From the NCBI RefSeq assembly GCF_003863335.1, contig NZ_RRAZ01000002.1, positions 124,001 to 188,000 of the forward strand: 64,000 nt of DNA, given 5' to 3'. This stretch comes from Falsigemmobacter faecalis. GTDB taxonomy: Bacteria; Pseudomonadota; Alphaproteobacteria; Rhodobacterales; Rhodobacteraceae. This document shows, in pieces, positions 51,748-60,500 of the stretch. The notes beneath the pieces are model-generated. The model was not told the origin of the DNA, searched no databases, and saw only the letters and a program-made list of their open reading frames with translations. Position 1 is the stretch's first letter, and each line of letters opens with the position of its first letter. Position numbers and translations under genes: made by a program.

Positions 51748-52473
51748 ATGACCCTTGAAAGCCTGATCGCCACTCTCAGCGATCCCGGCCTTGCCCTTCC
51801 CATGATCGGCAGCCTTGTCGCCGGTCTGCTGATCGGGGCCGAGCGGGAATTCAGCGGCAAGCCCGCAGGTCTGCGCACCCATACGCTGGTGTGTTTCGCC
51901 TCGGCGCTGATGACCCTCGCGGGGGTGCGCATGGCGGAATGGACGGTGGCTCTGCCCGCCGACACCCAGATCGTCTCAGATATGGCGCGGATGCCCCATG
52001 CCATCCTGACCGGGATTGGCTTTCTGGGCGCCGGGGTGATCTTTCGCGAAGGCGTCAATGTCCACGGGCTGACCACCGCCGCCTCGCTGTGGTTCACTTC
52101 GGCGCTTGGCATCATCTGGGGCACCGGGCTGACCGAGCTTGCGGTGATCGGCACGGTTGCGGCGCTGCTGGTGCTGGCCTTTCTGCGCGCCATCCAGCCC
52201 CGTAAAGTTGAGCTGCAAAGCTGGCAGCTTGCGCTGAGCTATTCCTTAAACACCGCCCCGACGACCGCCGATCTGACCGAGCGTCTGCGCGCGGCAGGCT
52301 GGACGTCCGGCCCCGCCGGGGTGGAGGAAACCTCAGAACAGCGCCGCTACACCCTGACCCTCAGCCCTGCCGCCCCTGGCGCCCCCGATCCCGCCGCCCT
52401 GATCGGCGCTTTGCGGGCGGCGACCCATCCCGAGCATCTGTCGCTGCAGCCGGTCCTGGCCGATCCGGTCTGA
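51748..52473 (+). CDS. MgtC/SapB family membrane protein
   Basis: 241 residues. The N-terminal part has the MgtC signature LLIGAEREFSGKPAGLRTHTLVCFASALM (split), followed by RMPHAILTGIGFLGAGVIFREG and GLTTAASLWFTSALG. Four to five membrane segments and a soluble C-terminal domain of about 80 residues are seen. The family modulates F-type ATPase activity and adaptation to low Mg2+; in free-living bacteria the role is less clear. Confidence 0.9.
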   Translation: MTLESLIATLSDPGLALPMIGSLVAGLLIGAEREFSGKPAGLRTHTLVCFASALMTLAGVRMAEWTVALPADTQIVSDMARMPHAILTGIGFLGAGVIFREGVNVHGLTTAASLWFTSALGIIWGTGLTELAVIGTVAALLVLAFLRAIQPRKVELQSWQLALSYSLNTAPTTADLTERLRAAGWTSGPAGVEETSEQRRYTLTLSPAAPGAPDPAALIGALRAATHPEHLSLQPVLADPV

Positions 52474-52586
52474 GCCGGTCTGGGGCCCTGCCCCGGCCAG
52501 AGGGAACGCGGGGGGAACATTTGCGCTTTCCCCCCTCTTTTGTTCCGCTATACTGGCCAGAGGTCCCCTCTGCGCAAAGGCCGTCC

Positions 52587-53615
52587 ATGACTGATCGCTT
52601 CCGCTCCGCTCTCAGCCCCCATGCCGCCTCTGAGCATCAGCCTGCGTCGCTCTCAGGTCTGGCGGCCCAGGCGCGCGACTATGCCGAAGCGGCCACTTCA
52701 GCCAATACCCGCCGGGCTTATGATGCGGACTGGCGTCACTTTTCCGCCTGGTGCAGGCATGAGAACCTCGACCCGCTGCCCCCCCATCCGCAGACCATCG
52801 GGCTTTATCTGACCGCCTGCGCCACCGGGGCAAAATCGGTGGGCGGCAGGCGCAATGCCGTCTCCACGATTGAGCGCCGCCTCTCCGCCCTTTCGACCGT
52901 CTATATGAGCAAGGGCCTGGTGCTTGAACGCCGCGACCGCCATATCGCGCTGGTCATGGCCGGGATCCGCAACACGCACGGCCGCCCCCCGGTCCAAAAA
53001 GCCGCCCTGATGCCGGAAGATCTGATCGCCATGCTTGCCGTTTGTGAGCGGGAGACGCTGCGCGGGCTGCGCGACCGGGCCATTTTGCTGATCGGCTTTT
53101 CGGGCGGGCTGCGCCGCTCGGAAATCACCGGGCTGGACGGCGGGCGCGACCAGACCTCGGACGGCCTCGGCTGGGTCGAGTTCATGGAGAAAGGCCTGCT
53201 GATCACGCTGCGCGGCAAAACCGGCTGGCGTGAGGTCGAGATCGGCCCCGGCACCACCCCCGCCACCTGCCCGATCACCGCGCTTCGCGACTGGATGAAA
53301 CGCGCCGGAATCCGCCAGGGGCCTTTGTTCCGGCGCATCTGGCCCGATGGGATGGAGATCGGGCCGATGCGCCTGAACGACCGCGAAGTGGCGCGGGTGG
53401 TCAAACGCCTGGCCGTTCTGGCAGGCGTTGCGGACCCCCGCGATGAGCGGATGTATGCGGGCCACTCGCTGCGCGCAGGCCTTGCAAGTTCGGCTGAGGC
53501 CGATGAGCGCCTGGTGCAAAAACAGCTTGGCCATTCCACCGCCGAAATGACCCGCCGCTACCAGCGCCGCCGCGACCGTTTCCGCGTCAACCTGACCCGC
53601 GCGGCGGGGCTTTAA
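52587..53615 (+). CDS. Tyrosine recombinase (site-specific integrase)
   Basis: 342 residues from ATG 52587. N-terminal SAM-like domain (NTRRAYDADWRHFSAWC), then the catalytic domain with a complete set of residues: Arg176 in GLRRSEI, Lys211 in RGKTG, His293 and Arg296 in HSLRAG, His316 in LGHS, and nucleophile Tyr325. So it is probably active. TATACT at about 52550 suggests its own promoter. No cargo, excisionase, tRNA or flanking direct repeat was found, so it may be a lone or housekeeping recombinase or a relic of an excised element. Confidence 0.92.
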   Translation: MTDRFRSALSPHAASEHQPASLSGLAAQARDYAEAATSANTRRAYDADWRHFSAWCRHENLDPLPPHPQTIGLYLTACATGAKSVGGRRNAVSTIERRLSALSTVYMSKGLVLERRDRHIALVMAGIRNTHGRPPVQKAALMPEDLIAMLAVCERETLRGLRDRAILLIGFSGGLRRSEITGLDGGRDQTSDGLGWVEFMEKGLLITLRGKTGWREVEIGPGTTPATCPITALRDWMKRAGIRQGPLFRRIWPDGMEIGPMRLNDREVARVVKRLAVLAGVADPRDERMYAGHSLRAGLASSAEADERLVQKQLGHSTAEMTRRYQRRRDRFRVNLTRAAGL

Positions 53616-53735
53616 TCCCCGCGCCCCTCCCCCGTAAAGAGCAGGCCCGTCACAAAACTTTCCTGCAATACGCCCTCGCGAAACGCGGCCATGGCGCTAT
53701 AGTGCAACCATCGGCCCATGCCCGAGGAGTTTATT

Positions 53736-54977
53736 GTGACCGTTAAATCCTTTGTATTTGCAGGACTTGCCCTGCCCCTTCTGATCCCCGCCACCGCCTT
53801 CGCGCAAAATGCCCCCCCGGCCTGCCTTGCCGGTCGCGAAGCGGTCTGGCTTGGCGGCGCAGAGGTGGCTGAACTCAGCGGCGCGGCGCTGCAAAGCGAG
53901 GTGAGTACCGGTTCAGGCGGCAGCCTGCTGGCCGCCTTCCGCGTAACCGGAGACGAGCGGCCGCTGCGCATTGAGCTGGGCAATCACAGCCAGGGCGACC
54001 CCCATCTGACGCTCTATACCGCCTCCGGCACCATGATCACCGAGATGGATGATTATGAAGGCACGCTTGCCAGCCGCATTGAGCACAATCTTGCGCCGGG
54101 CGATTACTGCGCGCTCGCCCGCGATGTCTCCAACGGTCCGCTGACCGCCACGCTGCGCGTCTCGGAGATGAGCGACACCCCGATCGTCACCGCCCAGGGG
54201 CGCGCCTCGATGGCGGCCTGCACCGCCGCGACCGAGGCCGTGACCCTTGATGATGCGGCGCTTGCCAAAGCGCTTGGCGATTACACCTTCCTCTCCGAGA
54301 CCTTCAGCGCCGATCAGGGGCCGAAATATCTGCGCTTCAACCTGCCCGGCAACGCCGGCCTGCGCCTGACCGCCACCTCCTCTCAGGCCGATCCGGTCAT
54401 CACCCTCTACAACGCCGCCGGCGAGCAGGTGGCTGAGAACGACGATGCCGATGGCACCAACGCCCGCCTGGATCTTCTCGGCAATCTCGCGGCCGGAACC
54501 TATTGCCTTGGCGCCACGTCAATTGGCGGCGGCAGCGGTGAGATCCGCGTCTCCGTGGGCGGTGTCGATCCCGCCGAGGTGCTGCGCGATGCTTACCGCC
54601 AGGGCCAGATCCCGCCGCCGTCTTCGGCGAACTACCCGGTTGAGGCGCTCGACCTCACCTCGGCGGAGCCGCAGGTGAAACTGCTCGGCGGCTCGGCGCT
54701 GTGGTTCAGCTTTGACATTGAAGAGCGTCAGGTGGTGATCCTGAATGCCTATGCCGCCGCCACCGGCATGGACACCCGCATGGCGCTGTTTGACGTCTCG
54801 GGCCGCCAGATCACCGAGAACGACGATGCCAATGGCTCCACCGATCCGCAGATCGGCCCGGTCCTGCTGGAGCCCGGCAGCTACCGCCTGGCGCTTGTGC
54901 AGCTGGGCGCGGACAGCACCACCGGCCAGATGCGCGCCGCCTCGCTCAGCGCACAGCGCTATCTGCGCGCGAAATAA
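53736..54977 (+). CDS. Secreted protein with three PPC-like repeats
   Basis: 413 residues from GTG 53736, with GAGGAG seven bases upstream. A signal peptide (FVFAGLALPLLIPATAFA) precedes three beta-sandwich-like modules. Each carries a similar loop: LTLYTASGTMITEMDDYEG, ITLYNAAGEQVAENDDADG and MALFDVSGRQITENDDANG, near bases 54004, 54397 and 54779. These look like bacterial pre-peptidase C-terminal (PPC) domains with acidic, perhaps Ca2+-binding, loops. No catalytic domain is attached, so it could be a binding or structural envelope protein. Confidence 0.72.
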   Translation: MTVKSFVFAGLALPLLIPATAFAQNAPPACLAGREAVWLGGAEVAELSGAALQSEVSTGSGGSLLAAFRVTGDERPLRIELGNHSQGDPHLTLYTASGTMITEMDDYEGTLASRIEHNLAPGDYCALARDVSNGPLTATLRVSEMSDTPIVTAQGRASMAACTAATEAVTLDDAALAKALGDYTFLSETFSADQGPKYLRFNLPGNAGLRLTATSSQADPVITLYNAAGEQVAENDDADGTNARLDLLGNLAAGTYCLGATSIGGGSGEIRVSVGGVDPAEVLRDAYRQGQIPPPSSANYPVEALDLTSAEPQVKLLGGSALWFSFDIEERQVVILNAYAAATGMDTRMALFDVSGRQITENDDANGSTDPQIGPVLLEPGSYRLALVQLGADSTTGQMRAASLSAQRYLRAK

Positions 54978-54982
54978 CCCGC

Positions 54983-55006
54983 AGAGGGGGCCTTCGGGCC
55001 CCCTGC
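54983..55006 (+). terminator. GC-rich hairpin after the PPC-repeat gene
   Basis: AGGGGGCC-TTCG-GGCCCCCT is a perfect 8-bp stem with a stable TTCG tetraloop, 7 bp after the stop codon. The T-rich element is late (CTTTTCTT near 55020), so termination may be partial. Confidence 0.65.
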
Positions 55007-55387
55007 CCTCCCGGCTTTGGCTTTTCTTAAATACTCATCTTCGCCCGTGCCGCCTTCGCCCCGGAATGCGGAAGTCACAACCGCAAAGCCTGAACCATCA
55101 ACCCTATCCCACGAGAGGGCGGCAGGGTCAGACGCTCAGACCGTCTGACAGGTCCCCCCCCCACTGCCCTGCACCGCCCGCGTGTCGCCAGACCGCAACA
55201 GCGATCCGCAACAGCGATCCGCCAAATTCAGCGCAGCCTGCCCACAACAGGTTTTCGGATCACCGCAGGGAACGGACTGAGAGCAAGCCCCCCGCTCAGC
55301 TCGCGCAGAAGCTCCGTGGCCGAGGCGGCTTCCCCGCTGCTCCCGAAAGCAGCGGGGCCTGCCACCACGCCCGCAGGATCGGCCTTT
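55007..55387. other. Intergenic region, no gene seen
   Basis: Only one structure stands out: CCCCGCTGCT-N6-AGCAGCGGGG at 55332-55357, just beyond the stop of the minus-strand SDR gene. It may end that transcript, but no T-run is present. Nothing else is recognised. Confidence 0.45.
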
Positions 55388-56167
55388 TCAGCCCCGATTG
55401 CGGGCGGTATAGCCCTGCATCGCCGTAATCCAGGCCTCATAATCGCTGGCCTTTTTCGCCATATAGCGCCGCACGCGCTGATGCGGCGTCACCAGAAACT
55501 GCCCCGCCTCCACACCGTCAAAGCCCAGACGCGCCACCTCTGCCGCGCTCATCACACCATCCGCGCGGGTCGCCTCATCCTTCACATCGGCCAGCATCGC
55601 GGTATCGACCCCCTGGGGGCACAGCGCCGTGACGCCAATGCCGTCGCCGCCATGAGCAATCGCAATGCTTTCCGCCAGCCCGAGGGCCGCGTGTTTCGTC
55701 GCACTATAGGTCGCGGCCCCAGGCGCCGTCAAAAGCCCCGCCGCCGAAATGGTCTGCAACAAATGCCCGCGCCCGCGCGCGATCATGCCCGGCAGTACCG
55801 CGCGGCTCAGCCGCACATGCGACAGCACATTCACCTCCCAGGCCAGCGACCAGAGGGCATCGTCGGGCGATGTAATCACACCCGCTTCCACCCAGCCCGC
55901 CGCCGTTCCGGCATTGCAGCATAAAATCCCGATCGGCCCCGCGCGCTCTTCTGCATCCGCCACAAGGCGGGTGATAAAGCCCGCGTCGCGCAGATCCCCG
56001 GCAAGCGCAAGGCCACCGGTCTCTGCAGCAATCGCCTCAAGCCCCGGCCCCGCCAGATCGCTCAGCACCAGGGCCTTAGCCCCCCGCGCCTTTGCCTCTC
56101 GCGCCAGCGCCTGACCAATGCCACCGCCCGCTCCGGTGATCAGCACCACTTCGCCCGCAGTTTTCAT
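55388..56167 (-). CDS. Short-chain dehydrogenase/reductase (SDR) family protein
   Basis: 259 residues, classical SDR. Cofactor motif TGAGGGIGQAL near residue 11, NAG in CCNAGTAAG, the catalytic TYSATKHA (Tyr-x-x-x-Lys) and LCPQGVDTAML. Asp in LVLSDLAG after the second strand suggests preference for NAD(H). The substrate is unknown. The gene stands alone on the minus strand. Confidence 0.88.
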   Translation of the reverse strand: MKTAGEVVLITGAGGGIGQALAREAKARGAKALVLSDLAGPGLEAIAAETGGLALAGDLRDAGFITRLVADAEERAGPIGILCCNAGTAAGWVEAGVITSPDDALWSLAWEVNVLSHVRLSRAVLPGMIARGRGHLLQTISAAGLLTAPGAATYSATKHAALGLAESIAIAHGGDGIGVTALCPQGVDTAMLADVKDEATRADGVMSAAEVARLGFDGVEAGQFLVTPHQRVRRYMAKKASDYEAWITAMQGYTARNRG

Positions 56168-56338
56168 CCATTCCCCCCTGGTTTTCGCCTTAGTGAGACC
56201 CGGAAGTCCTGCCCTGTCAAATGCTTCGCAGCCAAAAAGCCTGTCCGGCTCCCCTTTGATCCTGGCGCTGCGGTGACTATCTTACCCCCCAAGGCGCCCG
56301 CCCGGGCGCTTCATGACGAGCCGCCTGCGGAGACTGCC

Positions 56339-57520
56339 TTGGAAAAGATCACCCTGACTGAACGCCCCGACCTGAAAGACCAGGCCGAGGCTGCGGGCTT
56401 CAGCTTTCACACCATGTATGATGAGCCCTATTGGGATGAAACCTCGGTCTATGCCTTCAGCCTTGAGCAGATCGAGCAGGACCTCGAAGGTCCCGCAGAG
56501 GCGCTGCATGAAATGTGCCGCGAGGCGGTGCCCTATATCCTGCGTCAGGAAGCGCTGCTGGACCGGCTGGAAATCCCCCGCGCCCACCGCGGCTGGATCG
56601 CCGACAGCTGGACCCGCGGAGAGCCCGAGCTTTATGGCCGCTTTGATTTTGCCTATGACGGCAGGGGCCCGGCGAAGCTGCTGGAATATAACGCCGACAC
56701 CCCCACCACGCTGTTCGAAGCGGCCTCTTTCCAGTGGAAATGGCTCGAAGACATGCTCGGGCGCGGGCAGCTTCCCGAAGGCTCGGACCAGTTCAACGGC
56801 ATCCATGAGGCCCTGGTAGAGCGCTTTCGCGAGATCATTGAGCAGGGGGAAAACATGCATTTCACCTCTGTCGCGGGCGCGACCGAGGATTACGGCACCG
56901 TTGAGACCCTCGCCTGGATGGCCAATGAGGCGGGGATCATCCCGCATTACATGGAGCTTGATAAGATCGGCCTGACCGAAGAGGGCCAGTTCGCCGACAA
57001 CGAATCCCGCGTCATCGGCACGCTCTTTAAGCTTTACCCCTGGGAAGACCTGCTGCGCGATGACTTCGCGGCGAATCTCGCCACCTCCGGCTGCCGCTTT
57101 GTTGAGCCGCCGTGGAAGGCGCTGCTGTCGAACAAGGGTCTGCTGCCGGTGCTGTGGGAAATGTTCCCGGATCACCCGAACCTGCTGCCTGCGTATTTTG
57201 CCAATGATGTGCCGGAAGCGGCACAAAAACTCTTTGCAGAACAGGGCGTTGTCGAAAAGCCGATCTTCTCGCGCGAAGGTCAGGGCATCAAAATCACCGC
57301 CCCCGGCCTCTCAGAGGCGGCAGAACCCGGCCCCTATGACAGCCACCCGAAAATCCTGCAGGCCTACCACCCGCTGCCCGAGTTTGACGGCTTTAAACCC
57401 GTCATCGGCTTATGGATGGCAGGCGGCGCATGTTGTGGTATGGGCATCCGTGAGGACAAAAGCGCCATCACCGGCAACCTCAGCCGGTTCAAGCCCCATT
57501 TTATCCGACCCGGTGCCTGA
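56339..57520 (+). CDS. Glutathionylspermidine synthase-like ATP-grasp protein (YgiC type)
   Basis: About 393 residues from TTG 56339 (GGAG six bases before); the start fits the family N-terminus EKITLTERPDL. Family blocks: FHTMYDEPYWDE, YGRFDFAYDG, LLEYNADTPTTLFEA, ATEDYGTVETLAW and AGGACCGMGIREDKSAIT. It is the ATP-grasp synthetase domain without the amidase domain, so like YgiC it may ligate an amine to a peptide or to another acceptor. The YgiB-like gene follows at 39 bp, reproducing the conserved YgiB/YgiC pair. Confidence 0.88.
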   Translation: MEKITLTERPDLKDQAEAAGFSFHTMYDEPYWDETSVYAFSLEQIEQDLEGPAEALHEMCREAVPYILRQEALLDRLEIPRAHRGWIADSWTRGEPELYGRFDFAYDGRGPAKLLEYNADTPTTLFEAASFQWKWLEDMLGRGQLPEGSDQFNGIHEALVERFREIIEQGENMHFTSVAGATEDYGTVETLAWMANEAGIIPHYMELDKIGLTEEGQFADNESRVIGTLFKLYPWEDLLRDDFAANLATSGCRFVEPPWKALLSNKGLLPVLWEMFPDHPNLLPAYFANDVPEAAQKLFAEQGVVEKPIFSREGQGIKITAPGLSEAAEPGPYDSHPKILQAYHPLPEFDGFKPVIGLWMAGGACCGMGIREDKSAITGNLSRFKPHFIRPGA

Positions 57521-57558
57521 TCTCACAGCCTGATCTGACCGCCTGAGGAGAGTAAGAG

Positions 57559-58173
57559 ATGAAACGCAACCGCCTGACCCGCCCCGCCACCATCGGTCTG
57601 ATCGGCCTGACCGCCTTTACGCTGGCAGCCTGCCAGGAAGAGGTCATGGATGTGCCGATGATCTCTTCGGCCTCGGAATGCACCACCTCGATCCCGGGCG
57701 CCACACCGGCAGAGTGCCAGACCGCGATCGATCAGGCCAATGCCGAGCATCAGGCCACGGCACCGCGCTATGACGCGGTCGCCGTCTGCGAGGCCGAGCA
57801 TGGCGCGGGCAATTGCGTGGCCGATAATTCCTCGGGCGGCGGGTCGATCTTCATGCCGATTCTGATGGGCTATATGATGGGCTCGCTGATGTCGAAACTC
57901 GGCGGCGGCGGCGCGGCGGCGGGGGCGGCCAATGCGCGCTCGGTGCCGATGTATCCCGGGGCCGGCGGCGGCATGCAGACGGCGGATGGCTCGACCAAAG
58001 TCGCCGCCGGATCGGGCACCGCGAAAGTCGGCCCTCAGGCCTTTAAGGCCCAGCCCACCACTCTGGGCAAAGCCCCGATGAGCAGCTCTTCGGTGCGCTC
58101 TACCGGTGGCTTTGGCAATTCCTCCACCTCGGGCGGGCGCACGTCATCGGGTGGCGGTGGTTTTGGCGGCTGA
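57559..58173 (+). CDS. DUF1190 family lipoprotein (YgiB type)
   Basis: 204 residues. The lipobox TLAAC places the acylated Cys near residue 30. Then come SECTTS...PAECQTAIDQANAEHQATAPRY (in parts), CEAEHGAGNC and MPILMGYMMGSLMSK, and a long Gly/Ser-rich C-terminus (GGRTSSGGGGFGG). The pattern is DUF1190/YgiB. Function unknown; in other bacteria YgiB and YgiC are linked to biofilm and outer-membrane permeability. Confidence 0.85.
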   Translation: MKRNRLTRPATIGLIGLTAFTLAACQEEVMDVPMISSASECTTSIPGATPAECQTAIDQANAEHQATAPRYDAVAVCEAEHGAGNCVADNSSGGGSIFMPILMGYMMGSLMSKLGGGGAAAGAANARSVPMYPGAGGGMQTADGSTKVAAGSGTAKVGPQAFKAQPTTLGKAPMSSSSVRSTGGFGNSSTSGGRTSSGGGGFGG

Positions 58174-58258
58174 TCTGCCGCCACGTCGGACTTGCCAGCG
58201 CGGCAGGTCGTGACACTCTCTCCCCCGGGGCGCATCACCACGCGCCAGGGGGAAAGAG

Positions 58259-59815
58259 ATGACGACGACTGAGACCGCAGGCCAAAGCACTGGCCGCAAT
58301 ACCATTCAAGATGCCCTGTCCCGCGCCGCCCGCCGCTTTGGCGCGGCCACGGCGCTGAGCTATGAAGATCGCAACTGGAGCTTTGCGGGGCTTTATCAAT
58401 CAGCGGGCCGTATCGCGCTGTCGCTGCAGCAGGCCGGGCTGAAAAAGGGCGACCGCGTTGCCGCCTACGGCACCAATTCCGATGCCTTTTTCCTGTTGTG
58501 GCTGGCCTGCGTGCGGGGCGGCTTTGTGCATGTGCCGATCAACTACGGCCTTGTGGGGCGCGAGCTGGAATATATCCTGGCGAACTCCGGCGCCTCTGCG
58601 CTTTACTGGGATGCCGCGCTGGCCGACAAGGCCAAAGCCGTCAGCCCCGCCCTGCCCCAGCTCAGCGTCACCGGGCTGCTGAGCGATCTTCTGCCCCTCG
58701 CCCTCGCCGGGACCCCGGTTCCCGGGGATCTCTGCCCGGATCTTTGCGACGAGGATCTTGCGCAGCTTCTTTACACCTCCGGCACCACGGCGGCCCCCAA
58801 GGGTGCCATGATGACCCACCGCGCCCTGCTGGCAGAATACACCAGCTCAATCATTGAGCTGGACTTCAGCCGCGAAGACCGCGCGCTGGCCGCCCTGCCG
58901 CTTTACCATTCCGCGCAGATGCATGTCTTTGTCATGCCGCAGCTTTTGATGGGGGCGCATTCCCGCCTCATCGCCACACCGCAGCCCGAGACCTGCCTTC
59001 AGCTGATCGAAGCCGAGCAGATCACCTCGTTTTTCGCGCCGCCCACCGTCTGGATTTCGCTCCTGCGCAGCGCCGATTTTGACCGCCGCGATCTGTCGTC
59101 GCTGAAGTTCGTCTATTACGGCGCTTCGATCATGCCGGTCCCGGTGCTGCAGGAGCTTCGCGCCCGCCTGCCCAATGCGCGCCCCTACAACTGCTACGGC
59201 CAGTCCGAAATCGGCCCCCTCGCCACGGTTCTTCGCCCCGAAGAACACGACGCCCGCCCCGCTTCCGCCGGAAAACCGATCTTCAATGTGGAGACGCGGC
59301 TGGTCGATGAGCAGATGCAGGACGTGCCGCCGGGCACCCAGGGCGAGATCGTCCACCGCTCGCCGCAGCTTCTGACCGGCTATTGGGCCGCACCGGAGGC
59401 CACGGCCGAGGCCTTTCACGGCGGCTGGTTTCACTCCGGCGATGTCGGCATCATGGATGAAGACGGCTATCTGACCGTCGTCGACCGCGTGAAAGACATC
59501 ATCAAAACCGGCGGCACCATCGTCGCCTCGCGCGAAGTCGAGGAGGTGATTTTCACCCATCCTTCCGTCAAAGAGGTCGCCGTGGTCGGCCTGCCGCATC
59601 CGAAATGGATCGAGGCCGTGGTCGCCTTCGTCGTGCTGCGCCCCGGTGAGACGCCCGACAGCGCCGCCATTCTCACCCATGCCAAATCGGGGCTTGCCCC
59701 CTTCAAGCTGCCAAAAGCGGTGATCTGGCTGGAGGATCTGCCGCGCAACACCGCCGGAAAGATCCTGAAGCGCGAGCTTCGCCGCACCTATGAGGCCGAA
59801 TTCGCGCAGGCCTGA
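58259..59815 (+). CDS. ATP-dependent acyl-CoA ligase (AMP-forming)
   Basis: 518 residues. The AMP-binding motif LLYTSGTTAAPKGAMMTH, then YGQSEIGPL, GWFHSGDVGIMDEDGYLTVVDRVKDII (split) and the C-terminal Lys in NTAGKILKREL. It activates a carboxylic acid as acyl-AMP and makes the CoA thioester; the length and motif set fit medium/long-chain FadD-like enzymes. No substrate is indicated by neighbours, but the acyl-CoA dehydrogenase pair at 26-28.3 kb could act later in the same pathway. Confidence 0.92.
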   Translation: MTTTETAGQSTGRNTIQDALSRAARRFGAATALSYEDRNWSFAGLYQSAGRIALSLQQAGLKKGDRVAAYGTNSDAFFLLWLACVRGGFVHVPINYGLVGRELEYILANSGASALYWDAALADKAKAVSPALPQLSVTGLLSDLLPLALAGTPVPGDLCPDLCDEDLAQLLYTSGTTAAPKGAMMTHRALLAEYTSSIIELDFSREDRALAALPLYHSAQMHVFVMPQLLMGAHSRLIATPQPETCLQLIEAEQITSFFAPPTVWISLLRSADFDRRDLSSLKFVYYGASIMPVPVLQELRARLPNARPYNCYGQSEIGPLATVLRPEEHDARPASAGKPIFNVETRLVDEQMQDVPPGTQGEIVHRSPQLLTGYWAAPEATAEAFHGGWFHSGDVGIMDEDGYLTVVDRVKDIIKTGGTIVASREVEEVIFTHPSVKEVAVVGLPHPKWIEAVVAFVVLRPGETPDSAAILTHAKSGLAPFKLPKAVIWLEDLPRNTAGKILKRELRRTYEAEFAQA

Positions 59816-59857
59816 TCCATCGGGGGTTGGATTCCTGACTGTCTTGCCTGCCCCCGG

Positions 59858-59894
59858 ATTGTTAAGCCCGGTCCAGTGATACGGGCTTAACAAT
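59858..59894 (+). promoter_or_regulatory. 13-bp inverted repeat before the histidine-phosphatase-like gene
   Basis: ATTGTTAAGCCCG and CGGGCTTAACAAT are perfect 13-base arms separated by 11 bases, ending 7 bp before ATG 59902. It has no T-run, so it is not a simple terminator of the upstream ligase gene. It may be an operator or a leader hairpin that hides the ribosome-binding site. Confidence 0.6.
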
Positions 59895-59901
59895 TATCCA
59901 T

Positions 59902-60453
59902 ATGATTACCATAGACCGTCCTTTCGTGCTGATCCGCCATGGACAGACCGACGCCAGCCGCGGCGGCAGTCTCATGGGGCGGCGCGAGGCCCAGCTGACG
60001 GATGCCGGCACCAGCGCCGCCGAAGCCCTCGCGGCTCTGCCCTGGGAGGGGCCGCTTTACGTCTTCGCCTCGCCGCAGAAACCCACCCATCAGACCGCCG
60101 CCCTCGCCTTTCCCGAAGAAGAGATCCTGCTGCATGAAGGCCTGCGCGCGCAGTCATGCGGCGATCCGGAAGGCCAGCCGATGCCCGGCGGTGAAAGCGG
60201 GTCCGATCTGCAGGCGCGGGTGGCCGCCACCATCAGTGATTGCCTGGCGCGCAGCCCGAAACACCATCTGACGGTTCTTGTCGTGCCGTCCGGCATCCTC
60301 TGCGCTGCCCGCGCTGTCACCGGCGGCGATCCCGGTGGTGCCGCTCCGGCCCATGCGGTGCCGCGGCTTTTCTCTCCCTTGGGCGGTGGGAAATTTCGCG
60401 AAAGCGGGATTTTTTCAAGCCCCCCCGTTTCGGGGGGCTATGCGAAAGTATAG
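59902..60453 (+). CDS. Histidine phosphatase-like protein lacking the second catalytic His
   Basis: 183 residues. The N-terminal motif LIRHGQTD gives Arg12, His13 (the phospho-acceptor in active members) and Gly14, and the Thr/Glu-containing middle fits the phosphoglycerate-mutase-like branch. The C-terminal motif, usually VxHGG, reads VLVVPSGIL, so the second His is replaced. The C-terminal tail (GKFRESGIFSSPPVSGGYAKV, in part) looks unlike the family. The protein may be inactive or act in binding. No ribosome-binding site is obvious. Confidence 0.75.
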   Translation: MITIDRPFVLIRHGQTDASRGGSLMGRREAQLTDAGTSAAEALAALPWEGPLYVFASPQKPTHQTAALAFPEEEILLHEGLRAQSCGDPEGQPMPGGESGSDLQARVAATISDCLARSPKHHLTVLVVPSGILCAARAVTGGDPGGAAPAHAVPRLFSPLGGGKFRESGIFSSPPVSGGYAKV

Positions 60454-60500
60454 TCACCCTCTAGATTACGGACATTCTTATATCTCTGATTGTTCGCGCC

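Noticed and set aside
52500-53720. Genomic island defined by the tyrosine recombinase
   Set aside because: No tRNA, direct repeats, cargo genes or composition change were found around it.
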